Source: Pseudo-nitzschia pungens
Lineage: Eukaryota; Bacillariophyta; Bacillariophyceae; Bacillariales; Bacillariaceae
Direction: 5' to 3'
Assembly: GCA_037355855.1 (NCBI GenBank)
Contig: CM074761.1
Span: forward strand, 1,550,001-1,614,000
DNA: 64,000 nucleotides
Shown here: piece by piece, positions 33,792 to 45,800 of the stretch
How the letters are laid out: the number at the start of each line of letters is the position of its first letter
How positions within the stretch are numbered: the stretch's first letter is position 1
Program-made: the position numbers and the translations under genes
Notes under the pieces: generated by a model
Told to the model about the DNA's origin: nothing
The model's input: only the letters and a program-made list of their open reading frames with translations
Databases searched by the model: none

Positions 33792-35276
33792 TCACGCCCT
33801 TTTCTCTTCATTTGTCCATTCTGTGATCAAGTATCGCGCCAGACTTGCCCTCCCGGGAATATGAAATTTTTTCTCCATCTCGTTCGGTTGAAACGTCAAT
33901 GCAGTCGAGCCACTCAACGACAGGCGTTCCTTGACGAAGTCCTTTGCGAACCACTGTATGTCTTCCATTTCGTCCGTGTCCACAGTAATGTTAGGTAATC
34001 GTGACGATTTTAATTCTGACACAGCCGATGGCATCAAAGATGGCATGGCTTTAGCGCGAAACCCTACCATAAGAGAACGGGGAAATGGCCACGGTTGACT
34101 CGCCACGAATCGCACTGATTTTGGATCAACCACCACACCGCTTTCTTCGTATGTTTCACGTTTGCAACATTCTTCTAGGGTTTCTCCCACCTCGCAAAAT
34201 CCTGCTAGTGTCGAGTAACGCCCAGATGGCCAAGATTTCTTCCGTCCAAGAAGTGCGTAGTTTTCGCAGGGACTTGTTACGAGCATTATCGTAGCCGAAT
34301 CGATCCGTGGATACACGGACCTCCGACAGCCCTCAATAGTGCATGTGCGACTCCCCCCAGCCTTAGATGCTTCAGTAGGACCACCGCAGTGGCTACAAAA
34401 AGAATGAGATTTGTGAAATTCCACCAATCCATTTGCGGTGGCCAAGATACCTGCATCATGGGAGACTTCCAAACAATCGCCGAACTCTCTCAGGGGTTTA
34501 CAATCCAAAGACAACGACTCATCTTCCAATCCAGAAGAGCTTTCTACCAGGAGCGATGTCAGCTTTGATTGTAGTTTGATCTCTCTTCCAGCGGTTATCT
34601 CGTCCTTCTTCACATGCACAACCCAATAATCTTCATTTTGGTAGCTTCCCACCCATGCGACAAGAGATTCCTTTTGCTCCTCGAAATCAGTTTCTTTATC
34701 AGGGTTGCTTGAAGAAGATTCTGTAGATCTTGTGTATAAAATTAAGTCCTCTAATTGACCAACCGTAAGGTATAGAGGCGACGCAGTAGAAGATGAAGAA
34801 GAAGGTTTCCTGTGCCACATTCCATGGGATGAAATCAAAATAAATTTCGACCTGTTCGTAAAGTCTACGAAAATGTGTTTATTGTTGTCGTTTTCGCCGT
34901 CACAATTCTCTCCTTCTCGTTGTTGTTCTTGAGAGTAGTGGTTGAAGATATCCGATAGCGTTCTATATTGTTTTTGAACATGCGAACGGTCGCGCCCTAT
35001 GTCAGGGTGAGAATACCACGGGTGATCCCGAATTTTCATCGTCTCCGACAGGTCTGAGGCAGCTAAAGACGAATGTGATACAGATGACGATGGTGTGTCG
35101 CGAAATTGTCCTATCGAACGTCGCCGACTAGTTTCTTCCGTCGAGAAACCCTTAGGTGTTATACTTCCTGTCGCAACCACTTTGTGATGTTGTGGCTGAA
35201 AGGACTTTGCATGATGTGATACAACTACAAACACAATCATGAACAACGAAAAACGAAACCGTAAAACGCTTCTCAT
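33792..35276 (-). CDS. NudC-type NADH/NAD+ pyrophosphatase (Nudix)
   Basis: 494 aa. Contains the zinc ribbon FCSHCGG...CTIEGC, the Nudix box GFCEVGETLEECCKRETYEE then SGV (359-381, matching Gx5Ex7REUxEExGU), and the NADH-pyrophosphatase signature SQPWPFPRSLM just downstream. Together these identify the NudC/NUDT12-13 class, which cleaves NAD(H) to NMN(H) and AMP, and in some members removes NAD caps from RNA. The N-terminus is a signal peptide-like segment (LRFRFSLFMIVFVVVSHHAKS) followed by FQPQHH, resembling a plastid presequence with Phe after the cleavage site, so plastid targeting is plausible. Gene converges on the ThrE gene with a 176-bp gap. Confidence 0.93.
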   Translation of the reverse strand: MRSVLRFRFSLFMIVFVVVSHHAKSFQPQHHKVVATGSITPKGFSTEETSRRRSIGQFRDTPSSSVSHSSLAASDLSETMKIRDHPWYSHPDIGRDRSHVQKQYRTLSDIFNHYSQEQQREGENCDGENDNNKHIFVDFTNRSKFILISSHGMWHRKPSSSSSTASPLYLTVGQLEDLILYTRSTESSSSNPDKETDFEEQKESLVAWVGSYQNEDYWVVHVKKDEITAGREIKLQSKLTSLLVESSSGLEDESLSLDCKPLREFGDCLEVSHDAGILATANGLVEFHKSHSFCSHCGGPTEASKAGGSRTCTIEGCRRSVYPRIDSATIMLVTSPCENYALLGRKKSWPSGRYSTLAGFCEVGETLEECCKRETYEESGVVVDPKSVRFVASQPWPFPRSLMVGFRAKAMPSLMPSAVSELKSSRLPNITVDTDEMEDIQWFAKDFVKERLSLSGSTALTFQPNEMEKKFHIPGRASLARYLITEWTNEEKRA

Positions 35277-36688
35277 TTTTTTTTCTCAATACAGTAATTT
35301 CCCAGAAATTCTCTCCTCTCCGTTTCACTTTGCTCGGGTGCCCTATGGGCTATCTTGCAAGTATGTAGTCGCAGCATCACCCTCATCAAATACTGATAAT
35401 CAGAATCCACACAGAACGCTCAAATTTCAAAATAGTTTCGTTCGATGTCGAGTTCGCTACGATTACGTGTAATACCGGTATGTATTTTGATCAAAAATGA
35501 TGCTACGGTACGGTACCACTGCACGTACCACTAATAGTGATAATGGCAGAGAACGTAATCGTACGTAACCTGACTCGTAGGTTTCGTACAGCCTCTCCAT
35601 CCTCCGTTGAACATCGTCAATCTGCGATGCCAGTGTCATCATTCATACCGGTATCAACATTGAACAAAGCAGAATTACGAAGGAATTTTTCTTCTGAGAT
35701 TGATTCAGAGATAAGGTTAAGATCTTACCGTACACTGAAACGTACACGTCATTGTAAACCTTACTTTACCTTCCTGTAAGCCTTAAGGTTACTGTAAGGT
35801 TACTAGAACCTTGCCATGGAGCTTATTGTGTTCTTTTACGAAGTACTTCTACTAATTTTCAGTACCCCTGTACGTACTTTATGAGTATTATTCTTGGGCT
35901 ATTGTCAAATGACTTCGTAAGAGTCGTATTCAGTATTCGAGTATTGAGTACTGGTATTACGAAGTAAGGTTTACGTAGTATTTTGAGTAATTAACCTTAC
36001 CTTTACCGGTATTCGTATTGTACCGGTAATCTTACATACCGATACTGATAATTACTTCGTACTCAATACTGGCAAACGAAAGTTTATCGTTGAAGTAATT
36101 AGTACACGGGTACGTAACTTACTGTAGATTGTTGGGAAAAAATCATGACCTAGAGTGGGATCGTAAGAACGATCGTGGCACGGGCAAGACTTGAAAAAAA
36201 TACTTCGGGTAGCACACTTGTACTCGTAAGTTACGTAAGGATCTTACGGAAAGTTACTCGATAACTGTACTCGAAACAGCTTTACTCGTTGTCTTCCGCG
36301 TAAAATCTACTTGTAATCGATATCACTGCACGGCTTACTGTCAATATTACTTTTTGTTCTTGATCGAACGACTTTTGATTGTCGGTATTCGGTATCCATA
36401 CCGTAAAACAAGAACAACAAAACAAAAATCCCTGTTGGTGAAGGAAAAAGAAATAGAACTGTCGTGAGTCGTACCGGTTGAAGTGACATAGGCGATCAAC
36501 AAGAATTCATACAGATTGATTCGTGACAGTGCCTCTTCATTTCCCAAGACAACGGCACTGGACGCACCTACGGTTTGGAAAACGGGTTATTTTAAAACAA
36601 GAAACCAGCACCACAACTGTACAGATTGATTGATTGATTCAAGGTTGTTCTGAGGCTCATTGCAACTAGAGTAAAGAACCCCTGTACA
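35277..36688. other. intergenic rich in TACG/GTAAGG motifs
   Basis: Head-to-head spacer between the Nudix gene and the DEP-ARM gene. Dense in variants of GTAAGGTTAC, TTACCGGTA and TACGAAGTA, especially 35460-36260. No gene recognised. Confidence 0.5.
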
Positions 36689-38314
36689 ATGAGCGAGATG
36701 AGTACCCTTGCAGATTTGACACTAGAAGAAAAGGCTCGGTGTTTCTTCAGATTGGCAGAAGTTAGAGACAACATATACCTTTTCCAAAAGTACCGGAGTA
36801 CGTTCGTTGGGAAGGAAGCAGTCGACTCGATGGTGGCTAGTGGTCTTGCCGTGTCTCGGGAGGAAGCAGTTCATCTCGGAAATGAGTTGGCTGAGAAATT
36901 AGATCTGTTTCGAAACTGCGATTACAATTACTTTCTTTCGAAGCGCACGATCCTCTTCGAAGACAATCCATACAGGTTTTATCGCTTCTGCAGTGGGGCA
37001 TTGGAGGTCATCGACAGTATAAATGAACTTGAAAAGGAAAAGGAACGTGAACAAAAAAAGTCGCCAGAGGTACCTGGTACGTCTGATGTTGTCAGAGGTG
37101 GCTCTCGTTTGGGAAGACAGCATGGAACGAGGTCCGATGTGGGTCTACCAGTTGTCGACGAAGAACGTGCAATCGAATCAAGCTTCTTGCCGAATCATGT
37201 TGGCAAACCGCGAAAATGGACCATTGAAGGTAGAAATGACGATGATCAGTCAATATGGACGGAATTCAACTTCGCAGATAAAGCAAGTGGTAATCAATAT
37301 AGCCAGAACGATACAAACACCGTAGTCAATGATGACGAATCCATTTACGGATATTCGTTATGCAGTGGCATATCCACAGTTGTGAGCAGATCGCCAAGAA
37401 ATCAGTCACAATTGATGGAATTCAGCCTCGGAGATATAAGCGAAGAAGGAAATGACGAAAATCAGTCACAATGGACGGAATTCATTATCGGAAACAAAGA
37501 AAGGAGTGAACTACATCGCCAGTACAGCGATGAAGAAACTATCGACTGCGGATATTCTCTATGCCGTGGCACATCCTCATCCGTTGTGAACAGTGTTAGT
37601 GAAAGTCAAAGTAAAATGAAGGTTATTCGGGGTGATTGCACGGAAAACACGAAAGTGTCCCATGGGAAAGACATCGAAGAATTCGCTTTGCAAGGGCGAT
37701 CTCAAGAGCCAGAAAACATAGACATCGAAATTGCTGGTGACGGTATGAATCAGATTCCGATAGATGTTGCACTTGAGCAGCAGCAGCGAACTAGTAGTGC
37801 CATGGTTCGCCAGAAGATACAGGCCCGCCACTGTGCTCCCGTTCATTCATCGGTTCCTGTACCTCAAGAGACGGGCGACTGCTCAGCAGCTTCCAAGCGT
37901 AGTATCGATAAAATTTTGCGCAACGACCTGGATAACTGCGACAAACCGGTAGCCAAAGTGCAGTCCGCGATGGAGTCCCTTCGCAGGATCATAGTTGGAG
38001 TTTCTGGCAGCCGAAAATATTGCGTTCGCATCGGTGGTATCGAAGTCATTATGAAAACGATGGAGAGATACTCCGAAGAAGAAGCTATTCAATACTTGTC
38101 TTGTGTTATCTTAGAATTAATTGTATCAATGGAGTCCGATGGACGAGACGATTTATTCAAGGCGGAGTGGATCGGTTTAATTACCCAATCTATGAGCAAT
38201 CATCGCGATAGTAACCGCCTACACGAAGTTGGGCGTGCAGCTCTTGCAACCCTCTGCAAAAGGCACCACAAAGTAAACAGAGAAGGGAATGGACCGATGG
38301 GTGCAGTAACTTAA
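36689..38314 (+). CDS. DEP-domain protein with ARM-like C-terminus
   Basis: 541 aa. Residues ~15-105 form a DEP domain (FVGKEAVDSMVASGLAVSREEAVHLGNELAEKLDLF...YRFC), a fold that binds membranes or GPCR/Rho partners. A disordered middle follows with internal repeats: WTEF-type motifs (DDDQSIWTEF, NQSQLMEF, ENQSQWTEF) and GYSLCSG/GYSLCRG twice. The C-terminal ~120 residues (ILRNDLDN, VRIGGIEVIMKTMERYSEEEAIQYLSCVILEL, AALATLCKRH) match the C-terminal ARM-like region of the protein encoded just downstream (39859-46572), so the two are likely related by tandem duplication and divergence. Function unknown; signalling adaptor inferred. Confidence 0.85.
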   Translation: MSEMSTLADLTLEEKARCFFRLAEVRDNIYLFQKYRSTFVGKEAVDSMVASGLAVSREEAVHLGNELAEKLDLFRNCDYNYFLSKRTILFEDNPYRFYRFCSGALEVIDSINELEKEKEREQKKSPEVPGTSDVVRGGSRLGRQHGTRSDVGLPVVDEERAIESSFLPNHVGKPRKWTIEGRNDDDQSIWTEFNFADKASGNQYSQNDTNTVVNDDESIYGYSLCSGISTVVSRSPRNQSQLMEFSLGDISEEGNDENQSQWTEFIIGNKERSELHRQYSDEETIDCGYSLCRGTSSSVVNSVSESQSKMKVIRGDCTENTKVSHGKDIEEFALQGRSQEPENIDIEIAGDGMNQIPIDVALEQQQRTSSAMVRQKIQARHCAPVHSSVPVPQETGDCSAASKRSIDKILRNDLDNCDKPVAKVQSAMESLRRIIVGVSGSRKYCVRIGGIEVIMKTMERYSEEEAIQYLSCVILELIVSMESDGRDDLFKAEWIGLITQSMSNHRDSNRLHEVGRAALATLCKRHHKVNREGNGPMGAVT

Positions 38315-39858
38315 TTCATCGAAAAGGACATACTTTCGGACACAGTATACAAGTCACTTTACTATCGTTGTTGTACGGTATTGAACGAATACACGTACTG
38401 ATGTTAAAAATTAATACTAGTATTAGATGATAATACTACGTAGGCCTTACGAATTTATTGTTGTGATACGCGTAATCGTTACGGTATGACATGTCAGATT
38501 GCAAATTATTAAAATACCAGAGCATGAAGGTGTGCAATCAGTACAATACCTAGGACCTATATCCTTAACCCTGTAGCTTAGTCCTACCACAAGCCTAATG
38601 TTACAAAAAGGATAATCGTACGCGTAAGTACGATGTTGGTACTGAACGGTGTTGTTATGGATTGACTCAGTGCTGGTGGTGGATGCCGGCGTTACACCCA
38701 ACTGTTCCGTTCTTGATGTCATAGCCGCTGTGCAGATCCCAACAGTGGGACCCACTACTAGCACCCTCTCCAGCAGCATCCTCTGTAGTAACACCACCAG
38801 CACCACCAGCCACCACCATAGCTCCGGTAAATTTATCTCATAATCTCGTTTCACCACAAAGCTGTCGTTTGTTTTATCGCTTGATTTTCTTCGTGTGTTA
38901 TCATAATAATATTATTATTACTACTAGTGCTGTTAAGATTACTAGGAGGTAACCTTGTAGCAATGAGAGGTAATTACGGAACTGAGAAGTCTTCCCGTGT
39001 TTCGTAGTAAGGTTACTGCTGTTGTATTGATTGATATGTACCTGGTAAATTAAGATTACCGTACGGTTGTACAGTACTATGTTCAGGTCTCAATTACTTC
39101 ATTAGCACAGAACGGAGGAAGCAGAGTCTTACGTAAGGTGAAGAAGGTAAGATTTACCGGTAAGCTTACCGGTAGGAGTAAATCTTAATCTTACTTGTAC
39201 TTCGAAATACTCTCTTTCGCTCAGTTTCCTGTAGCACCTCGAGGGGCCGGACTCTTTTTGAAAAATACATCCAATGATACTTCCAACGATAAATGTATGG
39301 ACAGTGCGCACGAAGGTGGGCAACATAATTATTATTTAATTCCTTGGTTCAAAACTCGAAACCCTCATGACGCACGGGAACGCTGCTTGGTACGAGTAAA
39401 CCTTACGTAGACATAAAAGATTAGTGGGTATCGTACCATTCGAATACCAACAAGCGTTACGCAATTTTTTCAAAAAAATTCTATCGCGTTTCACAAATTC
39501 ATGTCACCCCTCTACCATTTTTGAAATAGAATTAACGTAATTACCGTACATGTAGTAAGGTTAACTCAAAGGGGTGCGCTGGCACGACTTTTATCACAAC
39601 ATGTTCATGATCTGCGTGCAATTATTTCGTTCCTAAGAATAATACTTGCACTCGAGTTTGGTGCATCGATTTGTTGCTTTATCAACCCACCTCAATGGGT
39701 ATGAACAGAGTGAGGCTGTGTTTTTTAGTACATCACACCATCATCCAAACACAGGTGTTCGTGTCCTCTTCCTTACCCTACATCAACTCCGACCGCAATG
39801 GAGTACTAACCTCTTAACTAACGGGGAGAAAAATCGAAAATAACGTAGTACAGTTAGA
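38315..39858. other. intergenic between two related genes
   Basis: No gene recognised. Has an ACCACCAGC-type run (38788-38818), a perfect 20-bp palindrome at 39155-39174 and further TTACGTAAGG motifs. Confidence 0.5.
39155..39174. repeat. perfect 20-bp palindrome
   Basis: TACCGGTAAGCTTACCGGTA is its own reverse complement. Flanked outside by GTAAGATT (left) and AATCTTAATCTTAC (right), extending the dyad imperfectly. Confidence 0.9.
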
Positions 39859-42800
39859 ATGAGCAGCAGAAAATACGTTCCGAACCGTTTGCGAGGCGTT
39901 CTGGGCGCTGACGATGGCAGCGAGTCCCCGTCGCCGGGATCCAGATCGTCATCGTTACGATTAAAGGGAAGAAAGTCCCGTCCTTGGCGTGTCGATGCCG
40001 CCAGCTGGAAACAGCAACTCCAAGAAAGAAAGGCAGTTTATGATCATTTTGCACTGCCAGAAAGGGTCGACGAAGAACAGAAAGAAACATCGAAAGAGTT
40101 GCACCCACCACAAGTGAAACGAGCAATGTCGTTGCCGTCGAATATTATGGGCTTAGCAGAGTCTGATCAAAACCAAAACGTGGAGACCATAGTGACACCG
40201 AAAAGAGGAGAACAAGTTGAGATGGTGTTGAAACCGAAATCGACAACGACAACAACAACGCCATTATCTGCATTGTTGTCATCGACGGCAAATCATCAGG
40301 CTAGCGACGATAGTGACAGCGATGCTGATTCGTGCGAGACAAACGGAGATTTCTTGAACCGGAAGCAATCTAGGGCTATTAAATCCGACTCTATATCATC
40401 CTCTCACTCTTCGCAGCAACGGAAGTCATCTGTGTTACCCCACCGAAAGAAATTAATAGCTGTCGATGTAGCCAGTCCAGGAAAGTCAAGGAGAAGCAAA
40501 ACGAGAAAAGATACCGATTTAACGGATTCGAAAGCTGAACGCATCAAATATGACATCAATCTTTCGGACTTAGTGGCCTCCAGTTCGAGAGACTCAGACA
40601 TAGGAATCATCGATGGCGTTCCGATCAGGAAAAGTAGAGTTTTTACACCGAACTCAAAGGTGCGCCTTTTGCGTCACGGTGACAGTGATGACACTGAGGA
40701 AAGCACCGGATTCATTGTCAACGAAGATGGAACAACATCATACGTTGATGCTGCTGTCAATAAATCAACCGTAATGGAGGCCACTGAAGATTTCATCGGT
40801 CCTTCGAAGGGAAATAACGGTTCAGTAACCAAAAATTACCTGTCACTGAGAAAGAATAAATCCAACTCTAGACTGGTTGCTGCCGCAGAAGAGAAAAGCA
40901 TGACTCGGACACGACCACAGGTAATGACAGCTATGTACGAGAATGAAATCTATGTTTACGAAAAGGAAGAAGTATCAGCTTCAAGGAGTCCTGTTATTGT
41001 GCGTAACGATGCCGAAAGTTTCATTGTACAAAATAGTCCTTCTCGACGAGGGGGACGTCGGCGGCCACGCCCAGCTCCGAGAATGCCAGAACTATCTGCT
41101 GCTTTAAGCGTAATTAGTCCAAACGGTACGGTTACGGGAAGGTCTATGGACGACAACTGCCAAGGCGTTGGACGATCACCAGGAAGTGGCATCGATGACT
41201 ATAACGAAACCAAATCAATTAGTACCAATTCATCGAAGACTCAGGACGGATTTTGTAGTGATTCCGGCAGCGACGATGAATGGTCGACAAGACCCGTTCC
41301 GAGCGATGAAGATGAATGCTTGGAAAAAAGACGATGGCCACTACGAAAGGATACAGATTCAACGACGTCCTGTGATGCCGATATCATTTCGATGATGAAC
41401 GATGTAGTGGTTGTTTCATGCTCCGTGGGTCACCATGAAAGTGGACAAAACTTGTGTGATACTCAACATTACGATACTGAAGATATCAGGGGATTAGATG
41501 AATCAGACAATGCAAGGGGGAAGGTAAGGCTAAGGGAACAAATGCCATCCTCGTTTTCATCCTTAGAAGACAAGGATGGCACAAACAGGACTGGCTCTCT
41601 AATCGAGATCAATGATACACCGAAGCACGAAATGAATGATTCGGAAGAGTTGACAGCTGCGACACAAACGGCACTGACTCCGGACCCGTTGCAAAGGGCC
41701 CGGAAAACTCTTTTGTTGTCAAACTTCAATCGATCAATGCGTAGCCTACAAGATTCGCCATTGCATTCAAGACGAAGATATGATCAGACGATGGATGATT
41801 TGAGCGTTGAAAATTCACCTTCGAGAACGATTTTTGTTCCTCTGCGATCGAGGGAGCCAAGGATAGGCAATCCAATCCAAGATACTAACAGAAGAGATAT
41901 CTCCCTCAATGTGTTGAATGATCACGGAGTCTATGTATCACAATACAACGAAAATGGGATTTATGTACCTCCGAACACGCATTCAATGCAATCGAATACG
42001 AACACTGCCCGATTTGACTCTACAAAAGAGGTTTACAATGAGCTTGGCGCATTTGTACCTTCGCCAGTGGCATCACAACAGGGGAACAGTGTAAACAACG
42101 ATGAAATTAGGGAGATGGAGAAAAATAACAAACTCAACGCAAATGAAAATTCAGACGTGAGCATCACAACGCATCCATCGAAGACTGTACACTTGGATAT
42201 TGTCGACACTAAACTCCAGGATTCTGTTGCAAACGACGAGGATAATGTGGAGGACTCCAACGTTTCAGAAGGCGTTCCTCCAAATGACAGAGAAGGCACT
42301 GTGTCTCGTACGACAATCGGTGGCAACGATAATGCGCGAATAGATGACTCTGAAACTGCTGACAAACAGTTGGAAGTTTGCGATGTATCCAAGGACGAAG
42401 GGGAAATTGAATCTGCGAGCAAAAACAAGAGTGACGATGGCATAGATGTTGCGCTAAGTGTTGCGTCTACGTTGGCTGAGGATGAGCGATTGACTGTTTC
42501 CAGCGAACCAGATAACGAGTTGGTTTCCACGAATCAGGACGATATGAAGAGTAGTCTTGGTGTGTTGTCCACAGAATTGAACGGAGTCATCGAAGATGGT
42601 AGCGAGAAGGGGAATGCCAAGGAGGGAGACGATGGAAGCGCTGTCGACAAGATGGTTGTCATTAAGCAACAAGTAATATCCGATCTCAAAGCGCGCACAA
42701 GCATGATTTATACTGGGAACCACATATGCATTGAAACCGTTGGAACATCGAATAACTCAGAATCTCTTCTCAGAGGACGCCAGAACAGAGCGTCACAACG

Positions 42801-45800
42801 AAACAGTATGCGCGAAACAGAAGAAACTGTTCAATTGAACGCTGAACTCAATGACAAGGTATCGTCGATGAACACAGACCATCATCATATCATTGAATCA
42901 CCAGGCAAAGTGAAGTCCGGACAAGGCAAGTGGAAAGAACGGATGGCGCTCAAAAAGGCAGCAAAAAAAAGAAATAGTCATGTGTTTCGAAATCACGTCA
43001 ACACATGCGACGCAGAGAAGACGAACAGTGAAGTTGGAGCAACAACAGACCTTCCGCATCAAGAACCCCCTGGTGAGCATCCCACACTCTGTGAAGACGA
43101 GCAGAAAGATCCATTGGAGCCAGTAGATAATAGTACTCCGGAAGCACCGATTGTCGAGAAATCTGCAGAGAACGCGACAGAGCAAGCGCCTGATAAATTC
43201 GATTCAAATGATGATGATGATGACACGGGACATTTCAAGGCACCGGGAAAAAAGCAAGATCAGTCCATATTGATGAAAAGTGACGAATCAGGCACAGCTC
43301 CTGCAGAAAACTCTAACAAGGAAACGATGGAACAGGTTTGCAGTAATGAAAAACCAGAAGTTACCAGCGACGCTGAGCATCTGAACGCGGCAGAGATTGT
43401 TGGCAAGATCAATAATGATGAAGATGCAACAAATGTACAGAAATGCTCAAAGGAAAGCCTGATTTCAAAGAAAGATTTCAAAAGCGAGTCTGATCCTCAG
43501 GAAAACTGTCCTTCCAAAAACGATGTGTCGAAAGAACCGACTACCGCACAAGCTAATGCTCTGGATGAACAAAAAGACACTGCGAACAATGTCCCAGGGG
43601 AGGAGGGTAAGATTGAAGGACTTAAGACTGATAGAAAGATCGGCGACTGTTATTCTGAAGCTTTGACTACCGATGACCAAGAGCAAAGAGAAATAAATGA
43701 ATTGCACACAATTCCAGATAATGATAACAATCAAACCGTTATACAGGGAATGCCTCAGAGCAAGGGAAAGAAGTGGAAAGATAGATTGAAAAAGATGAAG
43801 AATAGTAAAAAATCCAGCAAACCCCCCGCTGCGACGAGGGATACTGAAAACACGCAACAGCAACTTATCGCTCCGCAATCCAACAATCTTGGATCGAGCT
43901 CTAGCCACTCCGAAAATTCAGACCGTCCAACTTACAAGAGAGGGATTTCAGATCTGACAGCACCACCAGAGGAGGAACCCCATTCTGTGTCACCCTCATC
44001 TCCGTCTGCCAAAAATGACACAGATAACATGCAGATAAATCATCTTGGTTCGTCGTCTATCAGTGTTGGGGCTTCTTCTACTCATTCTGAGAATTCAAGT
44101 CACCGCTCGACTTTGAATGACGACACCTTGGGTTTGGTAGCGCAGGTAGATGAGAAATCCTGCCTTGTGCCATCGTCGGTTGCGGAACATGCTGACAATT
44201 CGTCAAAGAATGGCGGGAAGAAGTCAAATAAGTGGAAGAATAGGTTGGCAAAGAAGAAGATAACGAAGCAGGATAGCATGCGAACATTACAAATAGATGT
44301 GAAGGCCAAAGCAGGAGTAGACGCCTCTGGTGTCATTGAACCACCAGGTGGTTCGAAGCCTACTGATTCCTTCGTTTCAAAAGCCGTGAATCCTACCTCT
44401 GAGCCTTCGACTTACAGTAAGAATCAGCACACAAATGAAAAAACAAATATTTCGAGTAAAGTGGAGAAAAGTGAAGCATTAGGTGTCGAACTAAATGGCG
44501 ACAGGCTCGATGTTCCTGCCACTCAGGCAGAGACCATTTCAAGTCAGGCAGAATGCAACGAACAGAACCAATCAGTAAGACGAGACTTACACGAAAGTTT
44601 TACTGTCTTCGATGCATTTCTTCAGGGAGGGTATGCTGGTGATTCTAGCAAAGATCAGCTTATGAATGATGAAACTAATATTCCAGGAGTCAACAAAAGT
44701 GAAGTGTCTGATCCCAAGTACTATAGCGAAACGCCTGATAACGTTCCCTTTCAATCAGGAGCCATTTTAGGTATGACTGAACCCAAAGAACAGAATCCAA
44801 ATATTCAACAAGACCTACGTAAGAGTTTTACTGTATTCGATGCATTTCTCAAGGGAGGTCATGTCGGCGCAATGCCTATTGATGAGGAATCGATCTACAC
44901 GGAATTAACCGTTGGAGAAGAGACAATGCTGCAAAATAGTATGCATGATCATCAAAATGTTTTTCAAGAAGAGGAACAAAGTTACATGGATTTTACGATG
45001 GAAGAAAGCTTGCAATCTTCATATGTGGATCAAACTATCATGTCCAGCATTGGTCCAAAAGACCAAAAGATTTCTCCCTTCATGTCAAATTTACTTAGTA
45101 GTCGCATGTTTCAAGACGACGGCGTAAATCAAATTCCTTTGGAGTCGATGCAAGATCAGCGAAAACTGTCACAATTTCATCAAGTTGAAGAGCCAGAGCG
45201 CCCCGATGTCGGCACGAAGCAGTTCCCAACAATTACTGTTGGAGTGTATGATGATGATATGACCCAGATTACAATGGGTAGTTTTGAAGGAGACGATACT
45301 GATGCTGACGTTGATGTGCAGATTGATTTGAATAAAGATGATTTAGAAGACGAATTCTTCGACGCGGAGACCACACCTATATCACGAGCACCGTCATCAA
45401 AGAGTTTTGGAAAGAAAAGTGGCATGTCTAAAAGTTCCAGACGGTCTGAAAGTGCGGCATCCACTGGATCCCAAGTTTCTTGTTCAGAGTCTTCAAAGCA
45501 ACGAATTGCAGAAATACTGCGCAAGGAGATTTGGAGTCCAGATACCGATGTGGTTGAGAAAGCCTTGGAAGATCTAGAAATGGAGGCAAAAAAAGGTTAC
45601 AATTTTAGGTCTCATATTGTTCGATGTGGCGGTGTGATGACAATTATGAAAGCCATGGAAACGAATCCAAGACGTGAAAGTATACTAGTGCACTGTTGCT
45701 CAACACTAGAAAAGCTCGCACTGGAACCGCAGACCCAGGTTGCAGTCTGCGAGATGGAGGGAATTTCACTAATTGTGCGGTCAATGCAAGATCACGTGAA

